Part shown: one piece after another, positions 1 through 8,473 of the stretch | Position numbering within the stretch: position 1 is the stretch's first letter | How the letters are laid out: every line of letters begins with the position of its first letter | NCBI RefSeq assembly: GCF_900107485.1 | Contig: NZ_FNQE01000023.1 | Coordinates: forward strand, 1 to 64,000 | Length of the DNA: 64,000 nt | Reading direction: 5' to 3' | Source: Proteiniborus ethanoligenes | Lineage (GTDB): Bacteria > Bacillota > Clostridia > Tissierellales > Proteiniboraceae | Made by a program: the position numbers and the translations under genes | The notes under the pieces: generated by a model | What the model was told of the DNA's origin: nothing | The model's database searches: none | What the model saw: only the letters and a program-made list of their open reading frames with translations

Positions 1-2
1 AA

Positions 3-128
3 GTTGCTGAATACATGAAATCATATAATAAAATCAGAATTCATGGTTCCTTAGGATATATTCCTCCATCGGAATTCTATCAAAGAACCCTAGAAGGAAC
101 AGCAAAGCCTTTAATAGTCAAACTTTAA
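3..128 (+). CDS. IS3-family transposase OrfB, C-terminal fragment
   Basis: The last 41 residues of a transposase/integrase catalytic domain (rve fold), cut at its 5' end by the window edge. The visible segment contains YNKIRIHGSLGYIPPSEFY, the conserved end of IS3-family OrfB proteins (typically YN..R.H.sLgy.sP..y). The frame ends in TAA. In the complete element OrfB is usually made as an OrfAB fusion by -1 frameshifting, but that region is not in view. The catalytic DDE residues lie upstream, so activity cannot be judged. Confidence 0.85.
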   Translation, partial: VAEYMKSYNKIRIHGSLGYIPPSEFYQRTLEGTAKPLIVKL

Positions 129-130
129 TG

Positions 131-251
131 TTTTTCGCTTAAGAGAAGCACACATAAATATTTAGCTGAAATCAAGGGCCTGCGGTAGCAGGGGCGTAGC
201 CTTTACCCTTGATGAGGATAAATATTTATGTATAATAAAAAAAGCGAAAAA
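131..251. repeat. nested palindrome A (121 bp) in the tail of the IS element
   Basis: Four nested perfect stems fold this stretch into one long hairpin: TTTTTCGCTT (131-140) with 242-251; ACATAAATATTTA (152-164) with 219-231; ATCAAGGG (171-178) with 206-213; CCTGC (179-183) with GCAGG (188-192) around a GGTA loop. It sits between the transposase stop codon and the terminal repeat, where IS3 elements normally carry only a few tens of bases. It resembles in architecture, not in sequence, the elements near 32.1 kb and 58.3 kb. Confidence 0.8.
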
Positions 252-298
252 GCATTAAAATATAAGGAACTAAGAAAAAGAAAGTATTCGTGAGTTTT

Positions 299-318
299 TG
301 TCCAATATTAAGGGGTCA
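299..318 (-). repeat. right terminal inverted repeat of the IS3-family element
   Basis: Read on the minus strand the segment is TGACCCCTTAATATTGGACA, matching the common IS150-group terminus. Its partner at the left end is outside the window. The boundary at 318 is placed on the conventional CA-3' end; a few bases either way are possible. Confidence 0.6.
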
Positions 319-1352
319 ATCCGTCTTATGATAATTCAGGATGTAATGCTAGGGCATTATTTAAACAAATACCTAAATTCATAAAAGATGAAATGGATAT
401 TAAATTAATTGAAGAAGCAAATAAAGATAAAGTTAAAGATTATGGGGTACATGTAACCACGCACTATAATATTAATCAAGAAATAGGCAAGATTAATATA
501 GATTTATGGCATGGCTTCCCAATAAAAAATATAGGTGTATTAAATAAAATTGAAAACAATGTAATTGGAGAAAACTATAATAATTTATCTAGTAAAATCA
601 ATTTTTCTGCTTCATATTCAAATCTATATACATTTTTAATGAGCAGTTGCAGCAAAATTAGTGCTGATAAATTTAAAATAACCGGAGCACCTAGAAATGA
701 TCTTTTGATAAATAAAAATTCAAAATACGTACTTGAAAATCTAATTAAAAAAGACTTAGGAAACAATACTATTATTTTTTACGTACCAACATTTAGAAGA
801 AGAAGTTTTAATAAACGAGTTATAGAAGAAGGTTATAGCTTAGAAGAAGTAGATAGAGAAATAAAGGAATTGAATAAATTTTTTGAAGAAAAAAATATAG
901 TTTTAATTGTAAAAAAACATGCATTTACAGCTGATACTTGGAGAATTGCTAACAATGACAATGTTTGTTTCATAACAAATGAGATGTTAAACAAATACGG
1001 CATTGATTTCTATGAAATTCTCGGTGCTTCAGATATGCTAATTACTGATTTTTCATCTATTTATTTTGATTATCTTTTATTAGATAGACCGATTATTTTT
1101 TTTGCGAGGGATTACGATGAATATATTAATGATAGAGGTATACTATTAGAGCCTTATGAATTTTGGACTCCAGGACCTAAAACACATAACTCTGAAGAAT
1201 TAAAAAAGGAAATAGAGATTTTTTTAAAGTGTAAAGAATATTATTTAAAAGAAAGAGAGCAAATAAAAAACATTGTACATAAATTTAAAGATTTTAATTC
1301 TAGTGAAAGGGTATGGAAAGAAATTTATGAATATATTAAAAGCGTAGAATAA
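319..1352 (+). pseudogene. CDP-glycerol glycerophosphotransferase-like (TagF family), 5' end removed by the IS
   Basis: The open frame runs straight out of the IS end at about 319 and continues to a TAA at 1350-1352; the first internal ATG is at 393. The frame before that ATG is still protein-like (SYDNSGCNARALFKQIPKFI) and corresponds to the region just before the glycerophosphotransferase core, so the native start has been lost. Visible family features are IDLWHGFPIKNIG (TagF-type LWHG.P.K), FYVPTFR and ITDFSSIYFDYLLLDRPIIFF. The family polymerises or transfers glycerol phosphate onto cell-surface glycans at the membrane. In this locus it may have modified a flagellar or capsular glycan. 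An ATG-initiated 319-residue product could still be made but would lack the N-terminus. Confidence 0.8.
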
Positions 1353-1384
1353 TATATTATAAAATAATCAATAAGGGTGATTAT

Positions 1385-2392
1385 ATGATTCCAAAAATTC
1401 TTCATTATTGTTGGTTTGGCAAAGGTGAAAAAAGCTCATTAATAAGTAAATGTATAAGTAGTTGGAGGCAACATTGTCCAGATTATGAAATCATTGAATG
1501 GAATGAAGATAACTTTGATATTAATATAAATAGATTTGTTAAAGAAGCACATGAATCTAAGAAGTATGCATTTGTATCGGATTATGTGAGATTATATGTA
1601 TTGTATAAACATGGAGGAGTATATGTAGATTGTGATTTAGAAATTACTCAAAACATAGATGTTTTTTTAAATGATTCTGCCTTTTCAAGTTTTGAAACTA
1701 AAGATTATTTTCCTACTGCTATTATGGGAGCGGAAAAAGGACACCTATGGATTAAAGATTTATTAGACTACTATGAAAATAGACCTTTTATTCTTGATAA
1801 TAATATTTTGGATATAACAACCAATACTGTTATTATCACAAACATTACAAAAGAAAAATATGGTTTGATTTTAGACAATCAAGAACAGATATTAAGAGAA
1901 GATGTACATGTTTACCCTAATTATTATTTTTGCACAAATAGTTACTATAAAAAAAATTATGCCATCCATCATTTTAATGGTTCATGGCTTCAAGACAGAG
2001 ATAGTTATAATTCTGAACTTACAAAATTTAAAAAGAATTATAATATTTTGACTAATGTATTACAACGAATAAGCACAAAAAAAGAATTATATTTTAATTT
2101 TAGCAATTATGAAAAGATATATTTGTTTGGGACAGGAGAGATTTCAAAATATATTGTAGAATATTTTACGGATATGCAGTATACAATTGATGGAATTATT
2201 TCTAGGCAGGATAAAGAGTATATTTTTGATGTTAAAAACTATATCATAGATAATCTAAAAAATTTGACAAAAAATGATTTAATTATTATAGTGCCAAGTT
2301 ATGATTTTGAAAATATATGCAATGAACTATCAACTAAAACAAAGGCTCACATGATATCAATTGAGCATATTTTAGATATAATGATTATCTAG
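1385..2392 (+). CDS. GT32-type glycosyltransferase with C-terminal Rossmann-like domain
   Basis: The N-terminal 90 residues are typical of capsule/LPS glycosyltransferases with a DXD sugar-binding motif: IPKILHYCWFG at the start, a WNEDNFD segment, SDYVRLYVLYKHGGVY and the DCD metal/nucleotide-sugar motif at residues 82-84. The chain then carries a separate C-terminal unit (about 240-335) beginning IYLFGTGEISKYIVEYF, a nucleotide-binding-like fold. A very similar unit occupies the N-terminus of the next gene. An RBS (AAGGGTGAT) lies just upstream of the ATG. Role: transfer of a sugar during assembly of a surface glycan, probably on flagellin given pseI/pseG downstream. Acceptor and donor are unknown. 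Confidence 0.8.
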   Translation: MIPKILHYCWFGKGEKSSLISKCISSWRQHCPDYEIIEWNEDNFDININRFVKEAHESKKYAFVSDYVRLYVLYKHGGVYVDCDLEITQNIDVFLNDSAFSSFETKDYFPTAIMGAEKGHLWIKDLLDYYENRPFILDNNILDITTNTVIITNITKEKYGLILDNQEQILREDVHVYPNYYFCTNSYYKKNYAIHHFNGSWLQDRDSYNSELTKFKKNYNILTNVLQRISTKKELYFNFSNYEKIYLFGTGEISKYIVEYFTDMQYTIDGIISRQDKEYIFDVKNYIIDNLKNLTKNDLIIIVPSYDFENICNELSTKTKAHMISIEHILDIMII

Positions 2393-2501
2393 CAATACAA
2401 TTTATGAGATAATGGTAAAAATATACAAAGCAAAACTGCTTTATCATATGTGAAATAAATAATATAGAAACTAAAGTGCTATTTAAAGAGAAGGTGATAA
2501 T

Positions 2502-3959
2502 TTGAATATAGAAGAAATCTATAGAAAGGAAATTATTATTTTCGGGGCATCTAAAGCGGGAGAGAAAATATATAATTTTTTATCTGAAATGAATCTAAAA
2601 GTAAAATACTTCACAGACAACAACCCTAATAAGTGGAACAAAATGTTTTGCGGACAAATTATAAAGGCACCAGAGTTATTATACCAAATTAATAAAGAGA
2701 AAGACTATATTATTATTGGAAGCATGTATGTAGGAGATATTTCAAAACAGTTGGATAATATGGGATTATACGGTTTATATTGTGAAATGAATGATTTTAT
2801 ATATAGATATATAAACGATAACATAAATAAGATTGATCCATACAATTTTATAACTGCTAAAACAGATAAGAAATCGGAAGAGAAGAAATATATTCTTTCG
2901 CTACCTTCTGGTCTAGTTTTAGGAGGAATTGAGATTTGGTCGATAAATATTTATGAATTATTAGAAAAACAAGTAAAAAAACCAAAATTGCTCAGTTTGT
3001 CTAACAATAATGGGGCAAAATTGATTCTACTACAGAATAAAAAATATAATATTCTAGAATTATTAGATAATAAAGTCGGCTATTTTGAACGCTTATATTA
3101 CATTATAGACAATATAAAAAAACACTTACCCGCAATTGTTATACCAAATGCATCTGATGATATATTTTTAGCATGCTATATATTAAAGTATTATCATAGT
3201 GAAAAAATAAAAGTAGTTTCTGTTGTACATAGTGACATAGAGTTTTCTTATATTCAAAATACTCGATATGAAGAAATTATAGATAAATTTATTTGTGTTA
3301 GTGACGATATTAGTGAAAAATTAAAACGGAGGCTTAAACATAGGGAAAGAGATATTTTTACTCAAATTACACCTGTTCGATTAGAGCAATATACCAGAAC
3401 GTACTCTAAAGAGAAAGAACCTATAAAGTTAGGTTATGTTGGAAGACTAGAAAAATCAGACAAAAGAGCTGATAGGCTTATTGATTTAATTAAAGTATTG
3501 GAAACTAGGGATATCCATTATCAAATGAATATAGTAGGGGAAGGAAATTATTATTATTTAATTAAAGAATATGTAGAAATGGAAGGTTTAGAGAAAAAGG
3601 TACATTTGCTAGGAGGCATACCAAATACTTTAATATATGATTTTTGGCGTCAACAAGATATTTTTATTAATGTTTCTGATTTAGAAGGAACTAGCATTTC
3701 AATGCTTGAAGGATTATACAACGGTGCTATTCCCATTTTAACTGATGTAAGTGGTGTTAGAAAATTTGTGACTCATGGAGAAAATGGCTTTATTGTTAAT
3801 ACTGGTGATATTGAATCTATGGTTGATTATATTGAGTATTTAGAACAAAATAGGGATGCATTAAAAAACTTTGGCCAAAATATTCATGAAAAAGTATCTG
3901 AAATATGTAATCCTGATAAATTTATTGAAGAATTTATTAGAATATGTGAATTTGATTAA
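2502..3959 (+). CDS. Rossmann-like domain fused to a GT4-family glycosyltransferase
   Basis: The start is TTG at 2502 with AAGGTGAT about 5 bases upstream. Residues 1-110 form a small Rossmann-like domain (IIIFGASKAGEKIYNFL, then YFTDNNPNKW), the same kind of unit that ends the preceding protein. The remaining 375 residues are a GT-B glycosyltransferase: LGYVGRLEKSDKRADRLID opens the C-terminal nucleotide-binding half, and the E-x7-E region typical of GT4 enzymes is seen in SDLEGTSISMLEGLYNGAIP. The gene follows a 109-base gap after the GT32-like gene and is read with it. Specificity is not predictable from sequence. It is likely soluble or peripherally membrane-attached. Confidence 0.82.
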   Translation: MNIEEIYRKEIIIFGASKAGEKIYNFLSEMNLKVKYFTDNNPNKWNKMFCGQIIKAPELLYQINKEKDYIIIGSMYVGDISKQLDNMGLYGLYCEMNDFIYRYINDNINKIDPYNFITAKTDKKSEEKKYILSLPSGLVLGGIEIWSINIYELLEKQVKKPKLLSLSNNNGAKLILLQNKKYNILELLDNKVGYFERLYYIIDNIKKHLPAIVIPNASDDIFLACYILKYYHSEKIKVVSVVHSDIEFSYIQNTRYEEIIDKFICVSDDISEKLKRRLKHRERDIFTQITPVRLEQYTRTYSKEKEPIKLGYVGRLEKSDKRADRLIDLIKVLETRDIHYQMNIVGEGNYYYLIKEYVEMEGLEKKVHLLGGIPNTLIYDFWRQQDIFINVSDLEGTSISMLEGLYNGAIPILTDVSGVRKFVTHGENGFIVNTGDIESMVDYIEYLEQNRDALKNFGQNIHEKVSEICNPDKFIEEFIRICEFD

Positions 3960-3984
3960 TAAACATATTAGTTAGAGGTGTGCT

Positions 3985-5115
3985 ATGATTTCGTTAGTGT
4001 CTGTTATTATACCAGTTTATAATGGAGATAAGTATATTGGTAGTGCTATTGATTCCGTATTAAAACAAGACTATCCTAATATTGAGATTATTATAATTGA
4101 TGATGGTTCTACTGATAATACAGAATCCATAGTAAAAGCATATGGAAATAAAATTAAATATTTTTATAAAGAAAATGGCGGGGAAGCCTCAGCAAGAAAT
4201 CATGGACTAAAAGTAGCAAAAGGAGAATTTATAGCATTTTTAGATTGTGATGATTTATATAGAAAAGATAAGATTAGCAAACAAGTAAAAACTTTATTAG
4301 AAAACCCTAAATGTGGCTTCATATATAATGATGTAGATGTAATAAATGACTATAATGATTTTCTCTATACATTAAAAAGTGAAGATGAATTTGTAAATAG
4401 AGAGGACATGCTTGCTTATGTTTTATATAGACAGATAATACCTGCTACTGCATCCATAATGATAAGACAAAATTGTCTTGACAATAGTATTTATTATACT
4501 GAAAAATATTCTAATTCTGTAGATTATTTTTTTTCAATTAGATTATTGATGAAAACAAAAGGAAAGTATTTAAAAGAAAGCCTATACTTATATAGAAGGC
4601 ATGAAGGAAACTTAACAAACAATCACAATAAGCAGAAGGAATGTGAAAGAAATATAGTTAAAGAATTAGGAATTAATACTATAAATGACATTGTAGAGGC
4701 TTCAACATTTGATAATGATTACAAGGTATTATTACTATCAAAAATATATTTTAAGATAGATGAAATTAATTTAGCATATAAAATATTAGAAAATATAGAT
4801 ATGAAAAAGTATAGTTTTGAATATTTTTTCCATAAAGGTGTTTGTGAGTATGACTTAAATATGTATGATAATGCTATTAAAAGCTTTATGAAAGCTATTG
4901 ATCTTGAACCAGCTAGAGCTGAAACTTATAACAATTTAGGTTGTTGTTATATAAGAATTGGAGTTAAAGAAAAGGCAAGAGAAAGCTTTGAACATGCAAC
5001 TAAGTTAAATAAAGATTATCTCGATGCAAGAATAAACTTATTTAACATAACTCAAGATGTAATGGATTTTAGATTTACTGAGCGAATTTTAAGAAAGGTT
5101 TTGACAAAATATTAA
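3985..5115 (+). CDS. GT2-family glycosyltransferase with C-terminal TPR repeats
   Basis: An N-terminal GT-A domain starts with SVIIPVYNGDKYIGSAIDSV, carries the nucleotide-binding IIIDDGSTDNTE and the metal-binding DCDD near residue 88. The C-terminal third holds tetratricopeptide-like helices, clearest in YDNAIKSFMKAIDLEPARAE and the following NNLGCCYIRIG. GT2-TPR fusions are common in flagellin glycosylation loci of Clostridia, where the TPR part is thought to contact the protein acceptor. The gene begins 25 bases after its neighbour, behind a TTAGAGGTG ribosome binding site, so it is co-transcribed. The sugar added cannot be told from sequence. Confidence 0.85.
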   Translation: MISLVSVIIPVYNGDKYIGSAIDSVLKQDYPNIEIIIIDDGSTDNTESIVKAYGNKIKYFYKENGGEASARNHGLKVAKGEFIAFLDCDDLYRKDKISKQVKTLLENPKCGFIYNDVDVINDYNDFLYTLKSEDEFVNREDMLAYVLYRQIIPATASIMIRQNCLDNSIYYTEKYSNSVDYFFSIRLLMKTKGKYLKESLYLYRRHEGNLTNNHNKQKECERNIVKELGINTINDIVEASTFDNDYKVLLLSKIYFKIDEINLAYKILENIDMKKYSFEYFFHKGVCEYDLNMYDNAIKSFMKAIDLEPARAETYNNLGCCYIRIGVKEKARESFEHATKLNKDYLDARINLFNITQDVMDFRFTERILRKVLTKY

Positions 5116-5211
5116 GTTGGGAAGTTTAGTCTAGCTTATAAAAGTTTATAATATGAAAAACCATTGCATCTTACCACAAGGTGGAAATAAGATAAGTTGG
5201 GTGGTGAAGTA

Positions 5212-6210
5212 TTGGCTATATTAATAACTGGAGGGGCAGGATATATTGGTTCTCATACATGTATAGAGCTGTTAAATGCTGGGCATGAAGTTGTAGTTGT
5301 GGACAACCTTAGCAATTCAGATATTGAAGTAATAGAAAAAATGAGAAGTATAACTGAAAAGGAACTTATGTTTTATGAATTAGATTTATTAGATGAATGT
5401 AAGCTAGAAGGAGTATTTATTGAAAATGAAATTGATATAGTAATTCACTTTGCTGGCTATAAAGCCGTTGGCGAATCTGTCAATGAACCTCTAAAATATT
5501 ACTATAACAATATTGCAGGAACACTAGTATTGCTTGAGCTAATGAAGAAGCACAAGGTTAAAAAAATAATTTTTAGTTCTTCTGCAACGGTTTATGGTAA
5601 TACCACTAAAGTTCCTATTTCTGAAGATTTTCCTATTAAACCAACAAATCCTTATGGCAGAACAAAGCAAATAATAGAGGATATACTAATGGATTTGCAT
5701 ATCTCAGATCCTGAATGGAGCATAGTTATACTTAGATATTTTAATCCTATAGGTGCTCATGAAAGTGGCAAGATTGGGGATGATCCTAAGGGAATTCCTA
5801 ATAATCTTATGCCCTACATCACTCAAGTTGCATCAGGAAAGATAGACAAGCTATATATTTATGGAAATGATTATGATACATATGATGGTACTGGAGTGAG
5901 AGATTATATACATGTAGTTGATTTAGCTAAAGGGCATGTGAAGGCACTTGAAAGAATTAAGAACTTTTCTTGTTTGGATATTTATAATCTTGGAACCGGT
6001 AAAGGGTACAGTGTTCTTGATGTTATTACAACTTTTGAGAATACCAACAAAGTTAAGATCCCATATGTTTACACAGACAGAAGAGCGGGAGATGTAAGTA
6101 AATCTTATTGCGACCCTATTAAGGCTTTGAAAGAATTAGGATGGAAAGCCGAAAAAAATCTGGAAGACATGTGTAGGGATTCATGGAATTGGTGCAAAAG
6201 TAGTAAGTGA
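5212..6210 (+). CDS. galE: UDP-glucose 4-epimerase
   Basis: Interconverts UDP-glucose and UDP-galactose using bound NAD in the cytosol. The N-terminal Rossmann motif GGAGYIGSH, the serine segment SSSATVYG and the catalytic YGRTK (Y-x3-K) are all present, and the length (332 aa) is normal. The frame is open from a TTG at 5197, but the TTG at 5212 gives MAILITGGAGYIGSHTC, which matches the usual family N-terminus and has GGTGG at 5200-5204. The upstream TTG, preceded by AAGGTGG, remains possible. Its place among glycosyltransferases suggests it supplies UDP-Gal or UDP-GalNAc to the surface glycan pathway. Confidence 0.92.
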   Translation: MAILITGGAGYIGSHTCIELLNAGHEVVVVDNLSNSDIEVIEKMRSITEKELMFYELDLLDECKLEGVFIENEIDIVIHFAGYKAVGESVNEPLKYYYNNIAGTLVLLELMKKHKVKKIIFSSSATVYGNTTKVPISEDFPIKPTNPYGRTKQIIEDILMDLHISDPEWSIVILRYFNPIGAHESGKIGDDPKGIPNNLMPYITQVASGKIDKLYIYGNDYDTYDGTGVRDYIHVVDLAKGHVKALERIKNFSCLDIYNLGTGKGYSVLDVITTFENTNKVKIPYVYTDRRAGDVSKSYCDPIKALKELGWKAEKNLEDMCRDSWNWCKSSK

Positions 6211-6241
6211 ATCAATATAAGTAAAAAGGAGACTATTTCAG

Positions 6242-7414
6242 ATGAATATTGTTATATACAAAGGCAATTTTCAGTATGATGTTGTAAACTGCTTTGCAGA
6301 AGAATTAGGACATGAGTTAATGAAGTTGGGACATAATGTTTATATTTTAAATCTTGTTACAATGTCCCATAATAAAATATTAGCGATTTTATCCCAAAAT
6401 GAAATTGGTTTAGTTCTGAGCTTTAATGGGGTTAATTTTATTGAGCAAAAGATATATGAAGGATTAAATATTCCATTAGGTATATTATTTGTAGACCATC
6501 CTTTTTTTCATGTATCACGGATCAGAGCATATAAGGGGAACATGACATTTTACTGCATGCATGATGAAGGATTTTTAAATAGCTTTGAAGAATGTATAGC
6601 TGAAGATGTACCAATAGCATGGTTGCCACATGGTGGTACAGAAATAGTATCTGATGAAAGCATTGAGAAAACATATGATATCATAATGCCGGGGACAATA
6701 GGAGACTATATACAGCTTGAAAAAGAAATATTAAACTTGGAATTAGATATATTAAAAAGAATTGCAATCAATATGTATGAAAAAGGTAAGCAAAATTACA
6801 ATATTCCATTATATCATTATTTTAAAGAAGAAATATTTGCTGAAGGAATCGAATTATATAGATTAAGAAAAGATGAAGACTTTTTAAATGCTTTTAGCTA
6901 TATATATACTCTAGTAGATAGGACTTTGAGAGCAAGAAATCGATATAGAATTATTAAAGCCTTAGTAGATAAGGGACTCAAGGTGCACCATTATGGGAAT
7001 TTAGCTAATACTGAATTAAAAGCACACAAAAATATTATAACAAATGGGCCCTTAAATTATATAGATTTGGTGAAAGAAATGAAAAGATCAAAGTTTCTTT
7101 TACACGATATATCATATTTTGAAAATGGCAGCCATGAAAGGGTTTTGACCAGTATGTTAAATAGAACATTAGTTTTAAGCAATAATAATAACTATTGCAA
7201 CAATATGTATATTGACGGAGAGAATATTGTTTACTACGATATGAATAATTTAGATACACTAGTGGAAAAAACCTTTTATTATTTAGAGCATGAAGATGAG
7301 CGAAAAGTAATAGAAGAAAATGCATATAGAATTACTAAACAGTATAATACCTGGGGAAGCAGGGCACATGAGATATTGAATATATACAATGCTTTTTTAA
7401 AAATGAAGAGGTGA
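6242..7414 (+). CDS. CgeB-like GT-B glycosyltransferase
   Basis: A 390-residue protein with the low-similarity fold of the CgeB/DUF3880 glycosyltransferases. The N-terminal half opens MNIVIYKGNFQYDVVNCF and holds FVDHPFFHVSR and HDEGFL-type segments. The C-terminal half has HDISYFENGSHERVLTSML and GENIVYYDMNNLDTLVE, which resemble the glycosyl-transferases-group-1 module (PF13524 type). Such proteins occur in spore-coat and flagellin glycan loci. The gene follows galE with a 31-base gap and AAAAGGAG as RBS, and ends 6 bases before pseI, so all are probably one operon. Donor and acceptor are unknown. Confidence 0.7.
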   Translation: MNIVIYKGNFQYDVVNCFAEELGHELMKLGHNVYILNLVTMSHNKILAILSQNEIGLVLSFNGVNFIEQKIYEGLNIPLGILFVDHPFFHVSRIRAYKGNMTFYCMHDEGFLNSFEECIAEDVPIAWLPHGGTEIVSDESIEKTYDIIMPGTIGDYIQLEKEILNLELDILKRIAINMYEKGKQNYNIPLYHYFKEEIFAEGIELYRLRKDEDFLNAFSYIYTLVDRTLRARNRYRIIKALVDKGLKVHHYGNLANTELKAHKNIITNGPLNYIDLVKEMKRSKFLLHDISYFENGSHERVLTSMLNRTLVLSNNNNYCNNMYIDGENIVYYDMNNLDTLVEKTFYYLEHEDERKVIEENAYRITKQYNTWGSRAHEILNIYNAFLKMKR

Positions 7415-7420
7415 TACCAA

Positions 7421-8473
7421 ATGCAAAATCAACTAACAATTTCAAACAAAACAATTAACAGCAACAGCCCTACCTTCATAATAGCAGAAGTCTCAGCAAA
7501 TCACTTACAAAGCTATGACAATGCAGTTAAGTTAATTAAAGAAGTGAAGATGACTGGAGCAGATGCCGTCAAATTACAGACATATACTCCTGACACTATA
7601 ACAATAGACTGTGACAATAAGTACTTTCAAATAACTCAAGGAACCATCTGGGATGGTACCACCCTACACAAACTATATCAAGAAGCTTATACACCCTGGG
7701 AATGGCAGCCTAAGCTAAAAAAGATTGCAGAAGAAGAAGGACTAATATTTTTTTCATCACCTTTTGATATTACAGCAGTAGATTTTTTAGAAGACATGAA
7801 TGTACCAGCATACAAAATTGCTTCCTTTGAGATTAATGACATTCCTTTTATTGAATACATAGCTTCTAAGGGGAAACCAATAATAATGTCTACTGGAATA
7901 GCTACATTAGCAGATATAGAAGAAGCATTGTCAGCTTGTAAAAGGATGGGTAATACTCAAGTTTCATTATTAAAATGTACATCTGCATATCCATCGCCAA
8001 TGGAGGATATTAATTTAAGAGTTATTCCAAATTTGAGAGACACCTTCGGTACTATAGTAGGTCTTTCAGATCATACTTTAGGACATACTGTACCTCTAGG
8101 TGCTGTGGCATTAGGTGCTAAAATAGTTGAAAAGCATATAACCTTGAGCAGGTCTGATGGTGGACCAGATGCTAAATTTTCTATGGAACCTGATGAATTT
8201 AAGGAAATGGTTATTAGAATTAGAGAATTAGAAAAAGCTCTTGGACAAGTGACATATGAATTAACAGAAAAGCAAAAAAAGAGTAGAGAGCACTCGAGGT
8301 CCTTATTTGTAGTAAAGGATATTAAAAAAGGCGAAGTATTCACTGAAGACAATGTAAGGAGTATAAGACCAGGATTTGGGCTAGAGACTAAATATATTAA
8401 GGACATAATAGGTACGAAGGCTAGACAAAATATACAAAAAGGAACTCCTGTTGATTGGGGCTTAATAGAATGA
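7421..8473 (+). CDS. pseI: pseudaminic acid synthase
   Basis: Condenses a 2,4-diacetamido-2,4,6-trideoxy-altrose with phosphoenolpyruvate to form pseudaminic acid, a nonulosonate that decorates flagellins. Residues 1-280 are the NeuB-type TIM barrel (IIAEVSANHLQSYDNAVKLI, DAVKLQTYTPDTI, KIASFEINDIPFI, GLSDHTLG, VEKHITL); residues 285-350 are the SAF (antifreeze-like) domain (REHSRSLFVVKDIKKGEVF). The segment SDGGPDAKFSMEP favours PseI over sialic acid synthase, which usually reads PGPDH in this place. It overlaps pseG by four bases (ATGA). The earlier pathway genes (pseB, pseC, pseH) and pseF are not in the window. Confidence 0.9.
   Translation: MQNQLTISNKTINSNSPTFIIAEVSANHLQSYDNAVKLIKEVKMTGADAVKLQTYTPDTITIDCDNKYFQITQGTIWDGTTLHKLYQEAYTPWEWQPKLKKIAEEEGLIFFSSPFDITAVDFLEDMNVPAYKIASFEINDIPFIEYIASKGKPIIMSTGIATLADIEEALSACKRMGNTQVSLLKCTSAYPSPMEDINLRVIPNLRDTFGTIVGLSDHTLGHTVPLGAVALGAKIVEKHITLSRSDGGPDAKFSMEPDEFKEMVIRIRELEKALGQVTYELTEKQKKSREHSRSLFVVKDIKKGEVFTEDNVRSIRPGFGLETKYIKDIIGTKARQNIQKGTPVDWGLIE

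Larger units (their letters stand above)
1..318 (+). mobile_element. 3' end of an IS3-family (IS150-like) insertion sequence
   Basis: The window opens inside an insertion sequence. It holds the last codons of an IS3-type OrfB transposase, a 190-base non-coding tail with a large nested hairpin, and a right terminus whose outer end reads, on the minus strand, TGACCCCTTAATATTGGACA. That end (TG...CA, a GACCCC block, then TTGGACA) is the usual form of IS150-group termini. Immediately beyond it an unrelated reading frame begins in mid-gene, so the element is inserted in a coding sequence. The left half and the target duplication lie outside the window, so the exact outer boundary (about base 318) is inferred. 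Confidence 0.8.
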
